From assembly GCA_027306655.1 (NCBI GenBank), contig DAHUZL010000151.1, positions 1 through 33,396 on the forward strand: a stretch of 33,396 nucleotides of DNA, given 5' to 3'. Within the stretch, counting starts at the first letter, position 1; each line of letters opens with the position of its first letter. Made by a program: the position numbers and the translations under genes. This document shows, one piece after another, positions 1 through 15,461 of the stretch. The stretch comes from Candidatus Dormiibacterota bacterium (lineage in GTDB: Bacteria > Chloroflexota > Dormibacteria > Aeolococcales > Bog-877). The notes beneath the pieces were generated by a model that did no database searches, was not told the DNA's origin, and saw nothing but the letters and a program-made list of their open reading frames with translations.

Positions 1-42
1 CGGGCCGTCGAGGGCGAACGGGTCGTCGGGGGCGGCGCCCAC
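1..42 (-). CDS. 5' end of a minus-strand gene running off the left edge (MGAAPDDPFALDGP...), putative leaderless GTG start
   Basis: Minus-strand TATGAT (54-49), 6 nt, then GTG at 42-40, open to the window edge; same geometry as other starts in this window. Only 14 codons visible. Confidence 0.3.
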   Translation of the reverse strand, partial: MGAAPDDPFALDGP

Positions 43-137
43 GTGTCGATCATAGGCCGCGACGCGAACGGCCAAACGTCGGGGGTGGGCACCGGCGGAG
101 GCGCGCGGCACGGGACCCGCCGGCGGCGGCGCCCGGG

Positions 138-3843
<3,706 letters not shown>

Positions 3844-3871
3844 CCCGGCGGCGAGCCTACCAGGTCGGCGA

Positions 3872-5035
3872 TCAGCCGACCGGGGGCAGGACCAGGCTCA
3901 GGTGATGGACCTGCCCGGCCCTCCAGACCGCCAGCGCCAGGACCCCGTTGACCGACTGCTGGACCAGGAAGTCGGAGACCGAGGGCATCGCGGCGGCGGG
4001 GTGGCCGTCCACGGTCAGGACCACATCGCCGGCGCGCAGCCCGGCCAGCGCCGCCGGGGAGCCGGCCCGGACCGCCACCACCAGGGCCCCGCTCGGCAGG
4101 CCCAGCGAGGCGGCGCTGGCCGGGTCGAGCGGCTGGCTGACCACCCCCGGGGCGGCCGGCACCAGGGTCGCCGAGCTGAGCGCCGACACCAGGCTCTGGG
4201 CCGCCGCGGTGTCGAGGGCGAAGGTGCCCCCGGAAGCAGGCGCCACCCCCGCGGCGGCGACCACGTCGGGGCCGGCGAGGACCCCGATCACGTTGCCGTT
4301 AGCGTCCACCACGGGGCCGCCGGTCGCTCCCGAAGGCACCGGCGCGTCGGTGCGCAGGGCGCCGCCGAGGGCGACCGGCCCGCCCGACCCGGCCGGGTCG
4401 GGCACCCGGATGACGAGTCCGGTGGCGCTGACGGTCCCGACGTCCACCGCCGGGCCGGCCCCGACCGGCTGGCTGAGCGCGATCGCGACCTCCCCGACCC
4501 GCGGCGGCGCGCCGAAGGGCAGGGCCGCCAGGCTCACGGTGGTGCTGATCCGCAGCACCACGATGCCGGTGTCGGGGTCGGCGGCGGCGAGGGTCGCGGC
4601 CACCCTCACCCCGTTCGGCAGCACCACCGCCAGCCCCACCGCGCCGGTCACCGCCGCCGCGGCGGTGACGATGAGGCCACTGGGATCGGCGACGAACCCG
4701 CTCGCCACGTCCGACGGCGTGGCGGCGCCGCGGGCGGGTTCCCGGACCACCTGGACCAGCGACGCCTGGTCCGCCGCCACCGCGCCGGGCAGGGCGGCCG
4801 AGTTCGACGTCCCGCTGGCCTGGGGGGTGCGGATGATGACCTGGGTCGGCGCCGGCGTCCCCTGCATCCGGATCACGAAGTCAGCGCTGCCGCCGCCGAC
4901 GAGGATCGCCACCACCGTGGTCAGCACCACCGTCGCCAGCAGCCGGCGTCCGGGCGGACCCGCGCCCGGCGCTGCGGGGGCCGGCACCGCGGGGGCTGGC
5001 GCCGCCGGGGCCGGCGGCTCGGGGGCCTCGCTCAC
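3872..5035 (-). CDS. Membrane-anchored trypsin-like/PDZ protein with degenerate catalytic triad (predicted pseudoprotease)
   Basis: Pro/Ala-rich N-terminus, one TM (LLATVVLTTVVAILVGG), S1C-like fold segments (GLIVTAAAAVTGAVGLAVVLPNG, DPDTGIVVLRI, PSGATGGPVVDANGNVIGV) and PDZ (AGLRAGDVVLTVDG). GTG start overlaps the GNAT stop. Confidence 0.75.
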   Translation of the reverse strand: MSEAPEPPAPAAPAPAVPAPAAPGAGPPGRRLLATVVLTTVVAILVGGGSADFVIRMQGTPAPTQVIIRTPQASGTSNSAALPGAVAADQASLVQVVREPARGAATPSDVASGFVADPSGLIVTAAAAVTGAVGLAVVLPNGVRVAATLAAADPDTGIVVLRISTTVSLAALPFGAPPRVGEVAIALSQPVGAGPAVDVGTVSATGLVIRVPDPAGSGGPVALGGALRTDAPVPSGATGGPVVDANGNVIGVLAGPDVVAAAGVAPASGGTFALDTAAAQSLVSALSSATLVPAAPGVVSQPLDPASAASLGLPSGALVVAVRAGSPAALAGLRAGDVVLTVDGHPAAAMPSVSDFLVQQSVNGVLALAVWRAGQVHHLSLVLPPVG

Positions 5036-5541
5036 CCGCCGGCCTCCCTCGGGAACCAGGTGAGCACGGCCTGCTCGGTGGGAGTGAACCCGTGGGCGGC
5101 GTAGAGGCGCAGCGCGGCGGCATTCCCCGGCCGCGTCCAGACACAGGCGAACGTCACCCCGCGCTCGGCGAAGAGCCGGGTCGCCGCCCGGACCAGCCGG
5201 CCCGCGAGGCCCTCGCCGCGCCGCTCGGGGATGACGTACAGCTCCGCGATCTCGGCCTCCAACCCGGTGCCGGGGTCGTGCAGGACACACCAGCAGAGAC
5301 CGACCACCCGCCCCTCGGCGCGGGCCACGACGAGGTGGTTCTCGCCCCGGAACGTCGGCTGGGCCAGGGGCAGGCTCTGGTCCAGCTCAGACCGGGTGAG
5401 GCGGGGGTGGTCGAAGTGGTCCTGCTCGGAGACCAGGAGGTCGAGGAGCAGCCCGCGCGCCTCGTCGAGCCGGTCGTCCGCCAGCGGCTCGATCGCCACC
5501 GTCGGGGCGCTGTCGCCCGCTCCGGCATCCACGCGGGCCAT
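5032..5541 (-). CDS. GNAT family N-acetyltransferase
   Basis: AEIAELYVIPERRGEGLAGRLVRAATRLFAERGVTFACVWTRPGNAAALRLYAAHGF acetyl-CoA-binding pattern. ATG at 5541 overlaps a TACGAT -10; the start may be GTG at 5532. Confidence 0.9.
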   Translation of the reverse strand: MARVDAGAGDSAPTVAIEPLADDRLDEARGLLLDLLVSEQDHFDHPRLTRSELDQSLPLAQPTFRGENHLVVARAEGRVVGLCWCVLHDPGTGLEAEIAELYVIPERRGEGLAGRLVRAATRLFAERGVTFACVWTRPGNAAALRLYAAHGFTPTEQAVLTWFPREAGG

Positions 5542-5571
5542 CGTACGGGGCCCCCCCAGGGCCTCCCCGCC

Positions 5572-6981
5572 CTACTCGTCGTCGTCGGGCGGGGCCACGC
5601 GGGCGACGTCCCCGGCCACCGCCGCCCGCGCGACCGCCCGGGCCACCCTCCGGTGGACGGCGGGGTCGAGCGGGTCGGGGACCAGCTCGTCGCCGCGCGC
5701 CTGGGCGGCGATCGCCTCGGCCGCGGCGAGGAACATCCCGGGGGTGAAGCGGCGCGCGCGGGTGTCCAGCGCTCCCCGGAAGAGGCCGGGGAAGCCGAGC
5801 AGGTTGTTGACCACGGTGCCGTCCACCGCGATCGCGGCGCCGGCCGCGAGGGCCAGCTCGGGGAGGATCTCGGGGACAGGGTTGGAGAGGGCGAAGATCA
5901 GCTGGCCCGGCCGCACCTGCTCGGGCGCGATCAGGCCCGGGTGCGCGGTGGTGGCGATCACGATGTCGGAGCAGGCGAGCAGCTCGTCCAGCTCCACCGG
6001 GACCCCCCCGGCGGCCGCCAGCCGTTCGATCGAATCGGGCGTGCGCCCGCTGCCGAGGACGGGCTGGTCCAGCACCTGGAGGAGGAGCTCGGCGATCGCG
6101 AACCCGGCGGCGCCGAGGCCCACCACCCCGGCCCGCATCGACGGCAGCGGCCGGCCGACCAGCTGGGCGGCGCGGGTCACCGCGGCCAGCACCACGGTGG
6201 CGGTGCCGTGCTGGTCGTCGTGGACCACCGGGATCTGGAGCCGCTCCTGCAGCCGCGGCGCGATCGTGAAGCAGGCGGGCGCGGCGATGTCCTCCAGCTG
6301 GATCGCGCCGAAGGTGGGGGCGATCCGGGCCACCGCCTCCACCAGCGCGTCCGGGGGCCCGGGCTGGAGCAGGATCGGGATCGCCTCGACCGCCACCAGC
6401 TGGGCCAGCAGCGCGCACTTGCCCTCCATCACCGGCATCCCCGCGACCGGGCCGATGTTGCCGAGCCCGAGCACGGCGGACCCGTCGGTGACCACCGCGA
6501 CGGTGTTGGCGATCATCGTGTAGCGGTCGGCGGCGGCCGGCTCGCGCGCGATCAGCCGGCAGACCTCGGCGACGCCGGGGGTGTAGACGCGGCGAAGGTC
6601 GGCCAGCGAGGCGACCGGGTAGCGCGGCAGGATCCGCAGCTTGCCGCCCACGTGCACCCGCAGGACCTCGTCGCGGACGTCGAGCAGACGGGTGTGGGTG
6701 AGCCCTCGCACCGCCTGCAGCACCAGGTCGAGCATGGCGAGGTCGACGCAGGTGACGTCGAGGTCGCGGACCACGTGGGCGGAGCTGCGCTGGACGGTGC
6801 GGATGTCGCCGATGTTGCCGCCGACACCGCCGATCGCCCGCGCCACCTCGCCCAGCACCCCCGGCTGGTTGTCGTTGCGCAGGCGGAGGGTGCGGTCGAT
6901 GCGGTACTCGACCTGGCGGTGGGGGGACTGGGCGGCCTCGGTCGGGAACGCCCGCTCCGCGGGCGCGGCGGGGTCACCCAT
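5572..6981 (-). CDS. NAD(P)-dependent malic enzyme with N-terminal ACT domain
   Basis: ACT region [32 protein letters not shown]; malic enzyme motifs [52 protein letters not shown] overlaps the ilvD 3' end. Confidence 0.93.
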   Translation of the reverse strand: MGDPAAPAERAFPTEAAQSPHRQVEYRIDRTLRLRNDNQPGVLGEVARAIGGVGGNIGDIRTVQRSSAHVVRDLDVTCVDLAMLDLVLQAVRGLTHTRLLDVRDEVLRVHVGGKLRILPRYPVASLADLRRVYTPGVAEVCRLIAREPAAADRYTMIANTVAVVTDGSAVLGLGNIGPVAGMPVMEGKCALLAQLVAVEAIPILLQPGPPDALVEAVARIAPTFGAIQLEDIAAPACFTIAPRLQERLQIPVVHDDQHGTATVVLAAVTRAAQLVGRPLPSMRAGVVGLGAAGFAIAELLLQVLDQPVLGSGRTPDSIERLAAAGGVPVELDELLACSDIVIATTAHPGLIAPEQVRPGQLIFALSNPVPEILPELALAAGAAIAVDGTVVNNLLGFPGLFRGALDTRARRFTPGMFLAAAEAIAAQARGDELVPDPLDPAVHRRVARAVARAAVAGDVARVAPPDDDE

Positions 6982-8683
6982 CGGCCGCGGCGCGGTCCCC
7001 CGAGAGCACCGCCCCCCGGGAGGCCGAGCCCACCAGCTGCGCATAGCGGGCCAGCGCGCCGCGCGGCGCGGACGAGGGTGTGGGGCGCCAGGCCCGCCGC
7101 CGCGACGCCCACTCGCCGGGACTGATGTCGACCCCGACGGTGCGGAGGTCGACGTCGATCGTGACGGTGTCGCCATCCCTGAGCCACGCGATCGGCCCGC
7201 CCACGGCCGCCTCGGGCGCGACATGGCCGATCATCAGGCCGTGGGTCGCGCCGCTGAAGCGCCCGTCGGTGAGGAGCGCCACCGCCTCCCCCAGCCCCTG
7301 CCCCACCAGGGCCCCGGTGATGCCCAGCATCTCCCGCATCCCCGGACCGCCGCGCGGCCCCTCGTAGCGGATGACGACGACGTCGCCGGGGTTGATCCGC
7401 CGCGCCGACACGGCTGCCATGCCCTCCTCCTCGGAGTCGAAGACCCGGGCCGGGCCGCGGTGGGTGCGCCGCTCGTGGCCCGCCACCTTGAGCACGGCCC
7501 CGTCGGGCGCGAGCGCGCCCCGCAGGATCACGGTCCCCCCGGTCGCCTGCAGCGGGCTGGCGAGCGGGCGGACCACGTCCTGGCCGGCAGGCTCGGGCCA
7601 GTCGGCCTCCGCCCTCTGGGCCGCCTCGGCCAGGGTCTGCCCGGTGCAGGTGCCGCAGGCTCCGTCCATCAGGCCGGCGGCGAGGAGGCGGCGGACGAGC
7701 AGGGCGACGCCGCCGGCGCGGGTGAGGTCCACGGCGTTGTAGCGTCCGCCGGGGCGGAGGTCGGCCAGCCACGGGGTCCGGCGGCTGACCTGGTCGAAGT
7801 CCTCGAGGTCCAGCGCCACCCCGGCCTCGTCGGCGATGGCGAGGAGGTGGAGGACCGCGTTGGTGGACCCGCCGCTCGCCATCACCCCGGCGATCGCGTT
7901 GTGGAACGCGGCGCCGTTGAGATAGCTGCTGGGGCGCCGCCCGCTCTGCACCATCTCGACCGCCTGCCGCCCCACCTGGGCGGCGACCGCGGGCTTGGCG
8001 GGGTCGACCGCCGCTACCCCGCCGGTCTGCAGGGGCGCGACGCCGAGCAGCTCCACCGCCATCGCCATCGTGTTGGCCGTGAACTGCCCGCCGCAGGCGC
8101 CGGCGCCCGGGCAGGCGACGTCCTCCAGCTGGCGCAGCTCATCGTCGGTGATGCGGCCGGCCTCCGCGCTGCCGATGGCCTCGAAGACGTCGATGACGGT
8201 GACGTCGCGGCCCCGGAAGCGCCCCGGTTGGATCGAGCCCCCATAGAGGAGGCAGCCGGGCAGGTCCAGCCGCGCCAGCGCCATCGCGGCGGCGGGGATG
8301 GTCTTGTCGCAGCCGACCAGCGCCACCAGCCCGTCGAGGAGGTGGCCGCGGCAGACGAGCTCGATCGAGTCCGCGATCACCTCCCGGCTCACCAGCGATG
8401 CCTTCATCCCCTGCGTCCCCATCGCCACCCCATCGCTGATCGCGATGGTGTTGAACTCCATCGGGGTCGCGCCGGCGTCGCGGATCCCCTGCTTCACATG
8501 CTCGGCCAGCCGGCGCAGGCCGAGGTTGCAGGGCATGGTCTCGATCCAGGTGCTGGCCACGCCGATCAGCGGGCGGGCCAGCGCCGCGTCGTCGAATCCC
8601 GCGCCCTTCAGCATCGCCCGGGCCGCCGCCCGCTCGCGCCCGACGACCAACCGGCGGCTGGGTAGATCCACTCCGGACGACAT
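6974..8683 (-). CDS. ilvD: Dihydroxy-acid dehydratase
   Basis: [75 protein letters not shown]-like GGAGGTG upstream. Confidence 0.96.
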   Translation of the reverse strand: MSSGVDLPSRRLVVGRERAAARAMLKGAGFDDAALARPLIGVASTWIETMPCNLGLRRLAEHVKQGIRDAGATPMEFNTIAISDGVAMGTQGMKASLVSREVIADSIELVCRGHLLDGLVALVGCDKTIPAAAMALARLDLPGCLLYGGSIQPGRFRGRDVTVIDVFEAIGSAEAGRITDDELRQLEDVACPGAGACGGQFTANTMAMAVELLGVAPLQTGGVAAVDPAKPAVAAQVGRQAVEMVQSGRRPSSYLNGAAFHNAIAGVMASGGSTNAVLHLLAIADEAGVALDLEDFDQVSRRTPWLADLRPGGRYNAVDLTRAGGVALLVRRLLAAGLMDGACGTCTGQTLAEAAQRAEADWPEPAGQDVVRPLASPLQATGGTVILRGALAPDGAVLKVAGHERRTHRGPARVFDSEEEGMAAVSARRINPGDVVVIRYEGPRGGPGMREMLGITGALVGQGLGEAVALLTDGRFSGATHGLMIGHVAPEAAVGGPIAWLRDGDTVTIDVDLRTVGVDISPGEWASRRRAWRPTPSSAPRGALARYAQLVGSASRGAVLSGDRAAADG

Positions 8684-8805
8684 GGGCGACGCACCTCCGA
8701 ACGGCCCGGGACGGCCGCGATCCCCCCCGCGGACGACCGCGCACGGCCACGGTAGCGGAAGCCGGGCGCACTCCGCGCGCCCCGGGCGGCGGCGACACCG
8801 CGGCG

Positions 8806-9189
8806 ATGGCGGACCTGCTCGACCGCGAACAGGTCCTGGTGACCGGGCCGGTCGTCGCCGAGCTGTTGGCGGGGACGCGCGATCGACGCCGGGGCGAGCT
8901 CTGGTCTGTGCTCCAGGGACTGGGGTGGGCGGCCGTGGATCGCCACACGTGGTGGCTTGCCGGGACCGCGGCCGCTGCCCTGCGCGAGCAGGGCGCGACC
9001 GTCCCGCTCACCGACCTGGTGATCGCCGCCGCCGCCGTCCAGGCCGGCGCCGAGCTGTGGACGCGCGATCGTGACTTCGTGCGCGTCGGGGAGGCGATGC
9101 CGGCCCTCACCCTGTATTCGTCGGCCGACCCCCTGGCCCTGGGGTCGCCGGGGAGCACCCGCGGGAGCCGCGCCCGGGTGCCCGGGTGA
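8806..9189 (+). CDS. PIN-domain protein, VapC-like, apparently N-terminally truncated
   Basis: [30 protein letters not shown]...[27 protein letters not shown] matches the VapC core; the usual N-terminal (V/L)DTSVWI segment is absent. Confidence 0.7.
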   Translation: MADLLDREQVLVTGPVVAELLAGTRDRRRGELWSVLQGLGWAAVDRHTWWLAGTAAAALREQGATVPLTDLVIAAAAVQAGAELWTRDRDFVRVGEAMPALTLYSSADPLALGSPGSTRGSRARVPG

Positions 9190-9196
9190 TCGACCC

Positions 9197-9225
9197 TTGA
9201 CATCGCAACCATCCCCGGGTATAAG
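9197..9225 (+). promoter_or_regulatory. Promoter of the ilv/leu cluster: TTGACA-17-TATAAG
   Basis: TTGACA 9197-9202, 17-nt spacer, TATAAG 9220-9225, directly upstream of the leader peptide. Confidence 0.85.
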
Positions 9226-9235
9226 TGGAGGCACT

Positions 9236-9319
9236 GTGGCCGCCACGTACGCCGTTCAGCTGATCGCGCGGGACCTCCGGGTCCTGGTACTCCTTATTCG
9301 CGGGGGGCCGCTCAGCTAA
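9236..9319 (+). CDS. ilv leader (attenuator) peptide MAATYAVQLIARDLRVLVLLIRGGPLS
   Basis: GTG start 11 nt past the -10; codons 14-21 are L-R-V-L-V-L-L-I; followed by overlapping antiterminator/terminator elements and ilvB. Confidence 0.88.
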   Translation: MAATYAVQLIARDLRVLVLLIRGGPLS

Positions 9320-9354
9320 CGCCACCTGACGACGGCGAAGGCAACCGGCCCCCC
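9302..9354 (+). promoter_or_regulatory. Antiterminator pairing GGGGGGCCG (9302-9310) with CGGCCCCCC (9346-9354)
   Basis: Perfect 9-bp complementarity, mutually exclusive with the terminator stem at 9343-9375. Confidence 0.75.
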
Positions 9355-9382
9355 GACAGCCCCGGGGGGCCGGTTCTTTTTT
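9343..9382 (+). terminator. Intrinsic terminator of the ilv attenuator
   Basis: AACCGGCCCCCC (9343-9354), 9-nt loop GACAGCCCC, GGGGGGCCGGTT (9364-9375), then CTTTTTT; perfect 12-bp stem with T-tract. Confidence 0.92.
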
Positions 9383-9479
9383 CCCCTCCGGAGGCGGCGG
9401 GCCGGGTGCCGAGCCATCGGCGCCGTCGACCGTCCCCTGCGTCCCCCCGACCGTCCCGCCCACCCGAGGAGAGCTCCTG

Positions 9480-9671
9480 GTGACCAGCCCCGCACCCGCA
9501 GCCCGGCCCGACCCCGGACCCGACCCGGTCCCCGACGATGTCCATCTGGGCGAGAGCGCTCGCAACCGGCTGGGGCGCCTGCGCGCCGCCGAGCCGGAGC
9601 GGCCGATCCGCGAGCTCGCCGCCGACGCGGCCGTGACGGCGGCGATCGACGCCACCTACCAGGCCGGGTGA
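9480..9671 (+). CDS. 63-aa hypothetical protein between attenuator and ilvB
   Basis: GTG start with GAGGAG ~8 nt upstream; ends 10 nt before the ilvB ATG. No family recognised. Confidence 0.55.
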   Translation: MTSPAPAARPDPGPDPVPDDVHLGESARNRLGRLRAAEPERPIRELAADAAVTAAIDATYQAG

Positions 9672-9681
9672 GGTCCGTCTG

Positions 9682-11414
<1,733 letters not shown>

Positions 11415-11418
<4 letters not shown>

Positions 11419-12017
11419 GCGAGCCCGCGCACGCCCACCTCGCGCCCCGGCCCATCCCCGAACCCACCGGACACCGCGTCCGCGTGGTCACGATGCGGCT
11501 GGAGGACCGGGCCGGGGTGATGCAGCGCGTCACCAACTGCATCCAGCGGCGGGGCTTCCGCCTGGAGACCTGCGCGGTCGGACCGACCCCCGAGCCCGGG
11601 ATTGCCGGCCTCACCCTCCGGATCGACCCCGGGTACCAGCCGCCGGACCAGGTGGTGAAGCAGCTGGCCAAGCTGATTGACGTGGTCAGCGTCGAGGACA
11701 TCACCGACTCCCCCCGGGTCGAGTGGACGACCGCGATCGTCACCCTCCTCCGGCGCGGGGCGGAGGCGGTGGTGGACCCGGCGGTGGCCGGCCTCGACGG
11801 CCAGGTGCTCCACCGCGACCGCGACCGGGTGGTGGTGGCGGTGGCGGGGCCACCCGCCGAGGTCGCGACCCAGCTGGAGTCGCTCCGGTCGCTGCCGGGG
11901 GCGGACTGGATGTGCAGCGGGCCGCTCGCGTTCGCGCCCGGGTCGCCGCCGCGGTCGGCGACAATGGACCTCCCACCGCCCGCGGCGGTACCCCCGGCCG
12001 CACCACGAGGGCGCTGA
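11415..12017 (+). CDS. ilvN: Acetolactate synthase small subunit (ACT domain)
   Basis: [49 protein letters not shown]...[22 protein letters not shown] overlap with the ilvB stop. Confidence 0.9.
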
Positions 12018-12022
12018 CCAGG

Positions 12023-13098
<1,076 letters not shown>

Positions 13099-13102
<4 letters not shown>

Positions 13103-14370
13103 GGGCGGCAGCCAGCGGCGCCGACCCCGACGTAGGGGCGAGCACCTCCAGCGTCGCCGGCATCGCTGACTCCCCCGACGACACCGTCGAGTTCTTCGAC
13201 ACCACGCTCCGCGACGGCGAGCAGTCGCCGGGAGCGACCCTGCACCTCGCCGACAAGCTGCTGCTCGCGCACCAGCTCGCGCGCCTCGGCGTCGACGTCA
13301 TCGAGGCCGGCTTCCCGGCGTCGTCGCCGGGCGACTTCGAGGCGGTGCGGCGGATCGCGCGCGAGGTCGAGGGGCCGATGATCACCGGCCTGGCGCGGGC
13401 CACCCGGAGCGACATCGATGCGGTCCACGGCGCGGTGCGAGAGGCGGCGCGGCCGCTCATCCATGTCTTCATCAGCGTGTCCGACCTCCACATCACCCAC
13501 AAGCTGGGGCTGGACCGGCCCACCGTCACCGCCCGCACCGCCGAGGCGATCGCCTATGCGAAGACGCTCTGCGACGCGGTCGAGTTCTCGCCCGAGGACG
13601 CGGGCCGGGCCGACCCCGACTACCTCTGCGAGGTGGTTCAGGCGGCGGTCGACGCCGGTGCGACGGTGGTCAACATCCCCGACACCACCGGCTACTGCCT
13701 GCCCCTGGAGTTCAGCGCCCTGGTCGCCGCGGTCCGCCGCGAGGTTCGGGGGATGGACCGGGTCCTCACCAGCGTGCACTGCCATGACGACCTCGGCCTG
13801 GCCACCGCCAACTCGCTGGCCGGGATCGCCGCGGGTGCGCGCCGGGTCGAGGGCTGCATCAACGGGCTCGGCGAGCGCGCCGGCAACGCCGCGATCGAGG
13901 AGGTGGTGATGGCGCTCCGCGTCCGCCGGCCGGTGCTCCACCTCAGCGACCACCTCCGCACCGAGGAGCTGGTCCCCACCAGCCGGATGGTCGAGCGGCT
14001 CACCGGCATCCCGGTCCCGCCCAACAAGCCGGTGGTGGGCGCCAACGCGTTCGCCCATGCGTCGGGCGTCCACCAGCATGGGGTGCTGCGCGACCGGCGC
14101 ACCTACGAGATCATGTCGGCGGCCGACGTGGGCGCCGACGGCACCCGGATCGTGCTCACCGCCCGCTCCGGCCGCCACGCCCTCCGCCACCGCCTGGACC
14201 AACTCGGGGTCCGGCTCCCCGCCGACTCCTTCCAGGCGTGCTGGGAGCGCTTCCTCCAGGTGGCCGACACCGCCAAGGCGGTGGACGACGCCGACCTCGC
14301 CGCGATCGCCCAGGCGGTGCTGGCCGAGACGGCGGCGGTCGAGCCGGCCCCGGTGGCGCCCTCCCTGTGA
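13099..14370 (+). CDS. leuA: 2-isopropylmalate synthase, short form lacking the C-terminal LeuA-dimer domain
   Basis: [69 protein letters not shown]; ends shortly after subdomain II. GTGA overlap with ilvC. Confidence 0.88.
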
Positions 14371-15461
14371 GCGGCGGCGCGACGGCGACCGCCCCCCTGC
14401 GGATCGCGGCCCTGCCCGGCGACGGCGTCGGTCCCGAGGTCACCGATGCCGGCCTGGCGGTGCTGGAGGCGATCTGCGATCGGGCCGGGCTGACCTGCGC
14501 GGTGAGCCGCCATCCGATCGGCGGCGCCGCCCTCGACGCCACCGGCGAGCCCCTCCCCGCCGCCACCCTCGAGGCCGCGCGGGGAGCGGACGCGGTCCTG
14601 CTCGGGGCGGTGGGCGGCCCCGGCTGGGACCACGCCCCGGTGCGCCCGGAGGCCGGCCTGCTCGCGCTCCGCCGCGGCCTCGGCGCCTTCGCCAACCTGC
14701 GCCCGGTGGTGGTGTGGCCGGGGCTGGAGGCGACCAGCCCGCTCCGCCCGGAGCGGGTCCAGGGGGCCGACATCCTGTTCGTCCGCGAGCTCACCGGCGG
14801 CGCCTACTTCGGGCGGCCCAAGGGGATCGCCGGGACGACGCCCCATCGGCGCGCGGTCGACTCGATTGAGTACGCCGAGGGGGAGATCCGGCGGGTCGCC
14901 GAGGTGGCCTTCGCGGCGGCGGAGCGCCGCCGCCGCCATCTCACCTCGGTGGACAAGGCCAACGTCCTCGCCAGCTCGCGGCTCTGGCGCTCGGTGGTGG
15001 AGGAGCTCGCCCAGGAGCACAGGGCGGTGACGGTGGACCACTGCCTCGTCGACAGCTTTGCCCTCCGGCTGCTGCAGGAGCCGCGCGCCTTCGACGTGGT
15101 CGTGACCGAGAACCTCTTCGGCGACATCCTCACCGACGAGGCGGCCGCGCTCACCGGCACCCTCGGCACCCTGCCCTCGGCGAGCGGCGGCGGCGACGGC
15201 CCCTGGCTGTACGAGCCGGTGCACGGCTCGGCGCCCGACCTGGTCGGCCGTGGCGTCGCCAATCCCTTGGGCGCGATCGCCACCATCGCGATGCTGCTGC
15301 GCCACACCCTCGGTCGCGAGGACCTCGCCCGGCGGGTGGAGGCCGCGATCGCCGGGATCGTGCAGCGGGGGCCCCTCACGCCCGACCTCGGCGGCGACGG
15401 CACGACCGCCACGGTCACCGCCCAGGTGGTGGCGCAGGTGGGCCGGGAGGTGGCAGCGTGA
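14367..15461 (+). CDS. leuB: 3-isopropylmalate dehydrogenase
   Basis: [79 protein letters not shown] overlap with leuA. Confidence 0.95.
   Translation: MSGGATATAPLRIAALPGDGVGPEVTDAGLAVLEAICDRAGLTCAVSRHPIGGAALDATGEPLPAATLEAARGADAVLLGAVGGPGWDHAPVRPEAGLLALRRGLGAFANLRPVVVWPGLEATSPLRPERVQGADILFVRELTGGAYFGRPKGIAGTTPHRRAVDSIEYAEGEIRRVAEVAFAAAERRRRHLTSVDKANVLASSRLWRSVVEELAQEHRAVTVDHCLVDSFALRLLQEPRAFDVVVTENLFGDILTDEAAALTGTLGTLPSASGGGDGPWLYEPVHGSAPDLVGRGVANPLGAIATIAMLLRHTLGREDLARRVEAAIAGIVQRGPLTPDLGGDGTTATVTAQVVAQVGREVAA

Noticed and set aside
5092-7125. 677-aa plus-strand ORF antisense to the GNAT and malic enzyme genes
   Set aside because: Antisense to well-recognised proteins; low-complexity H/G/D/R-rich translation typical of frame shadows.
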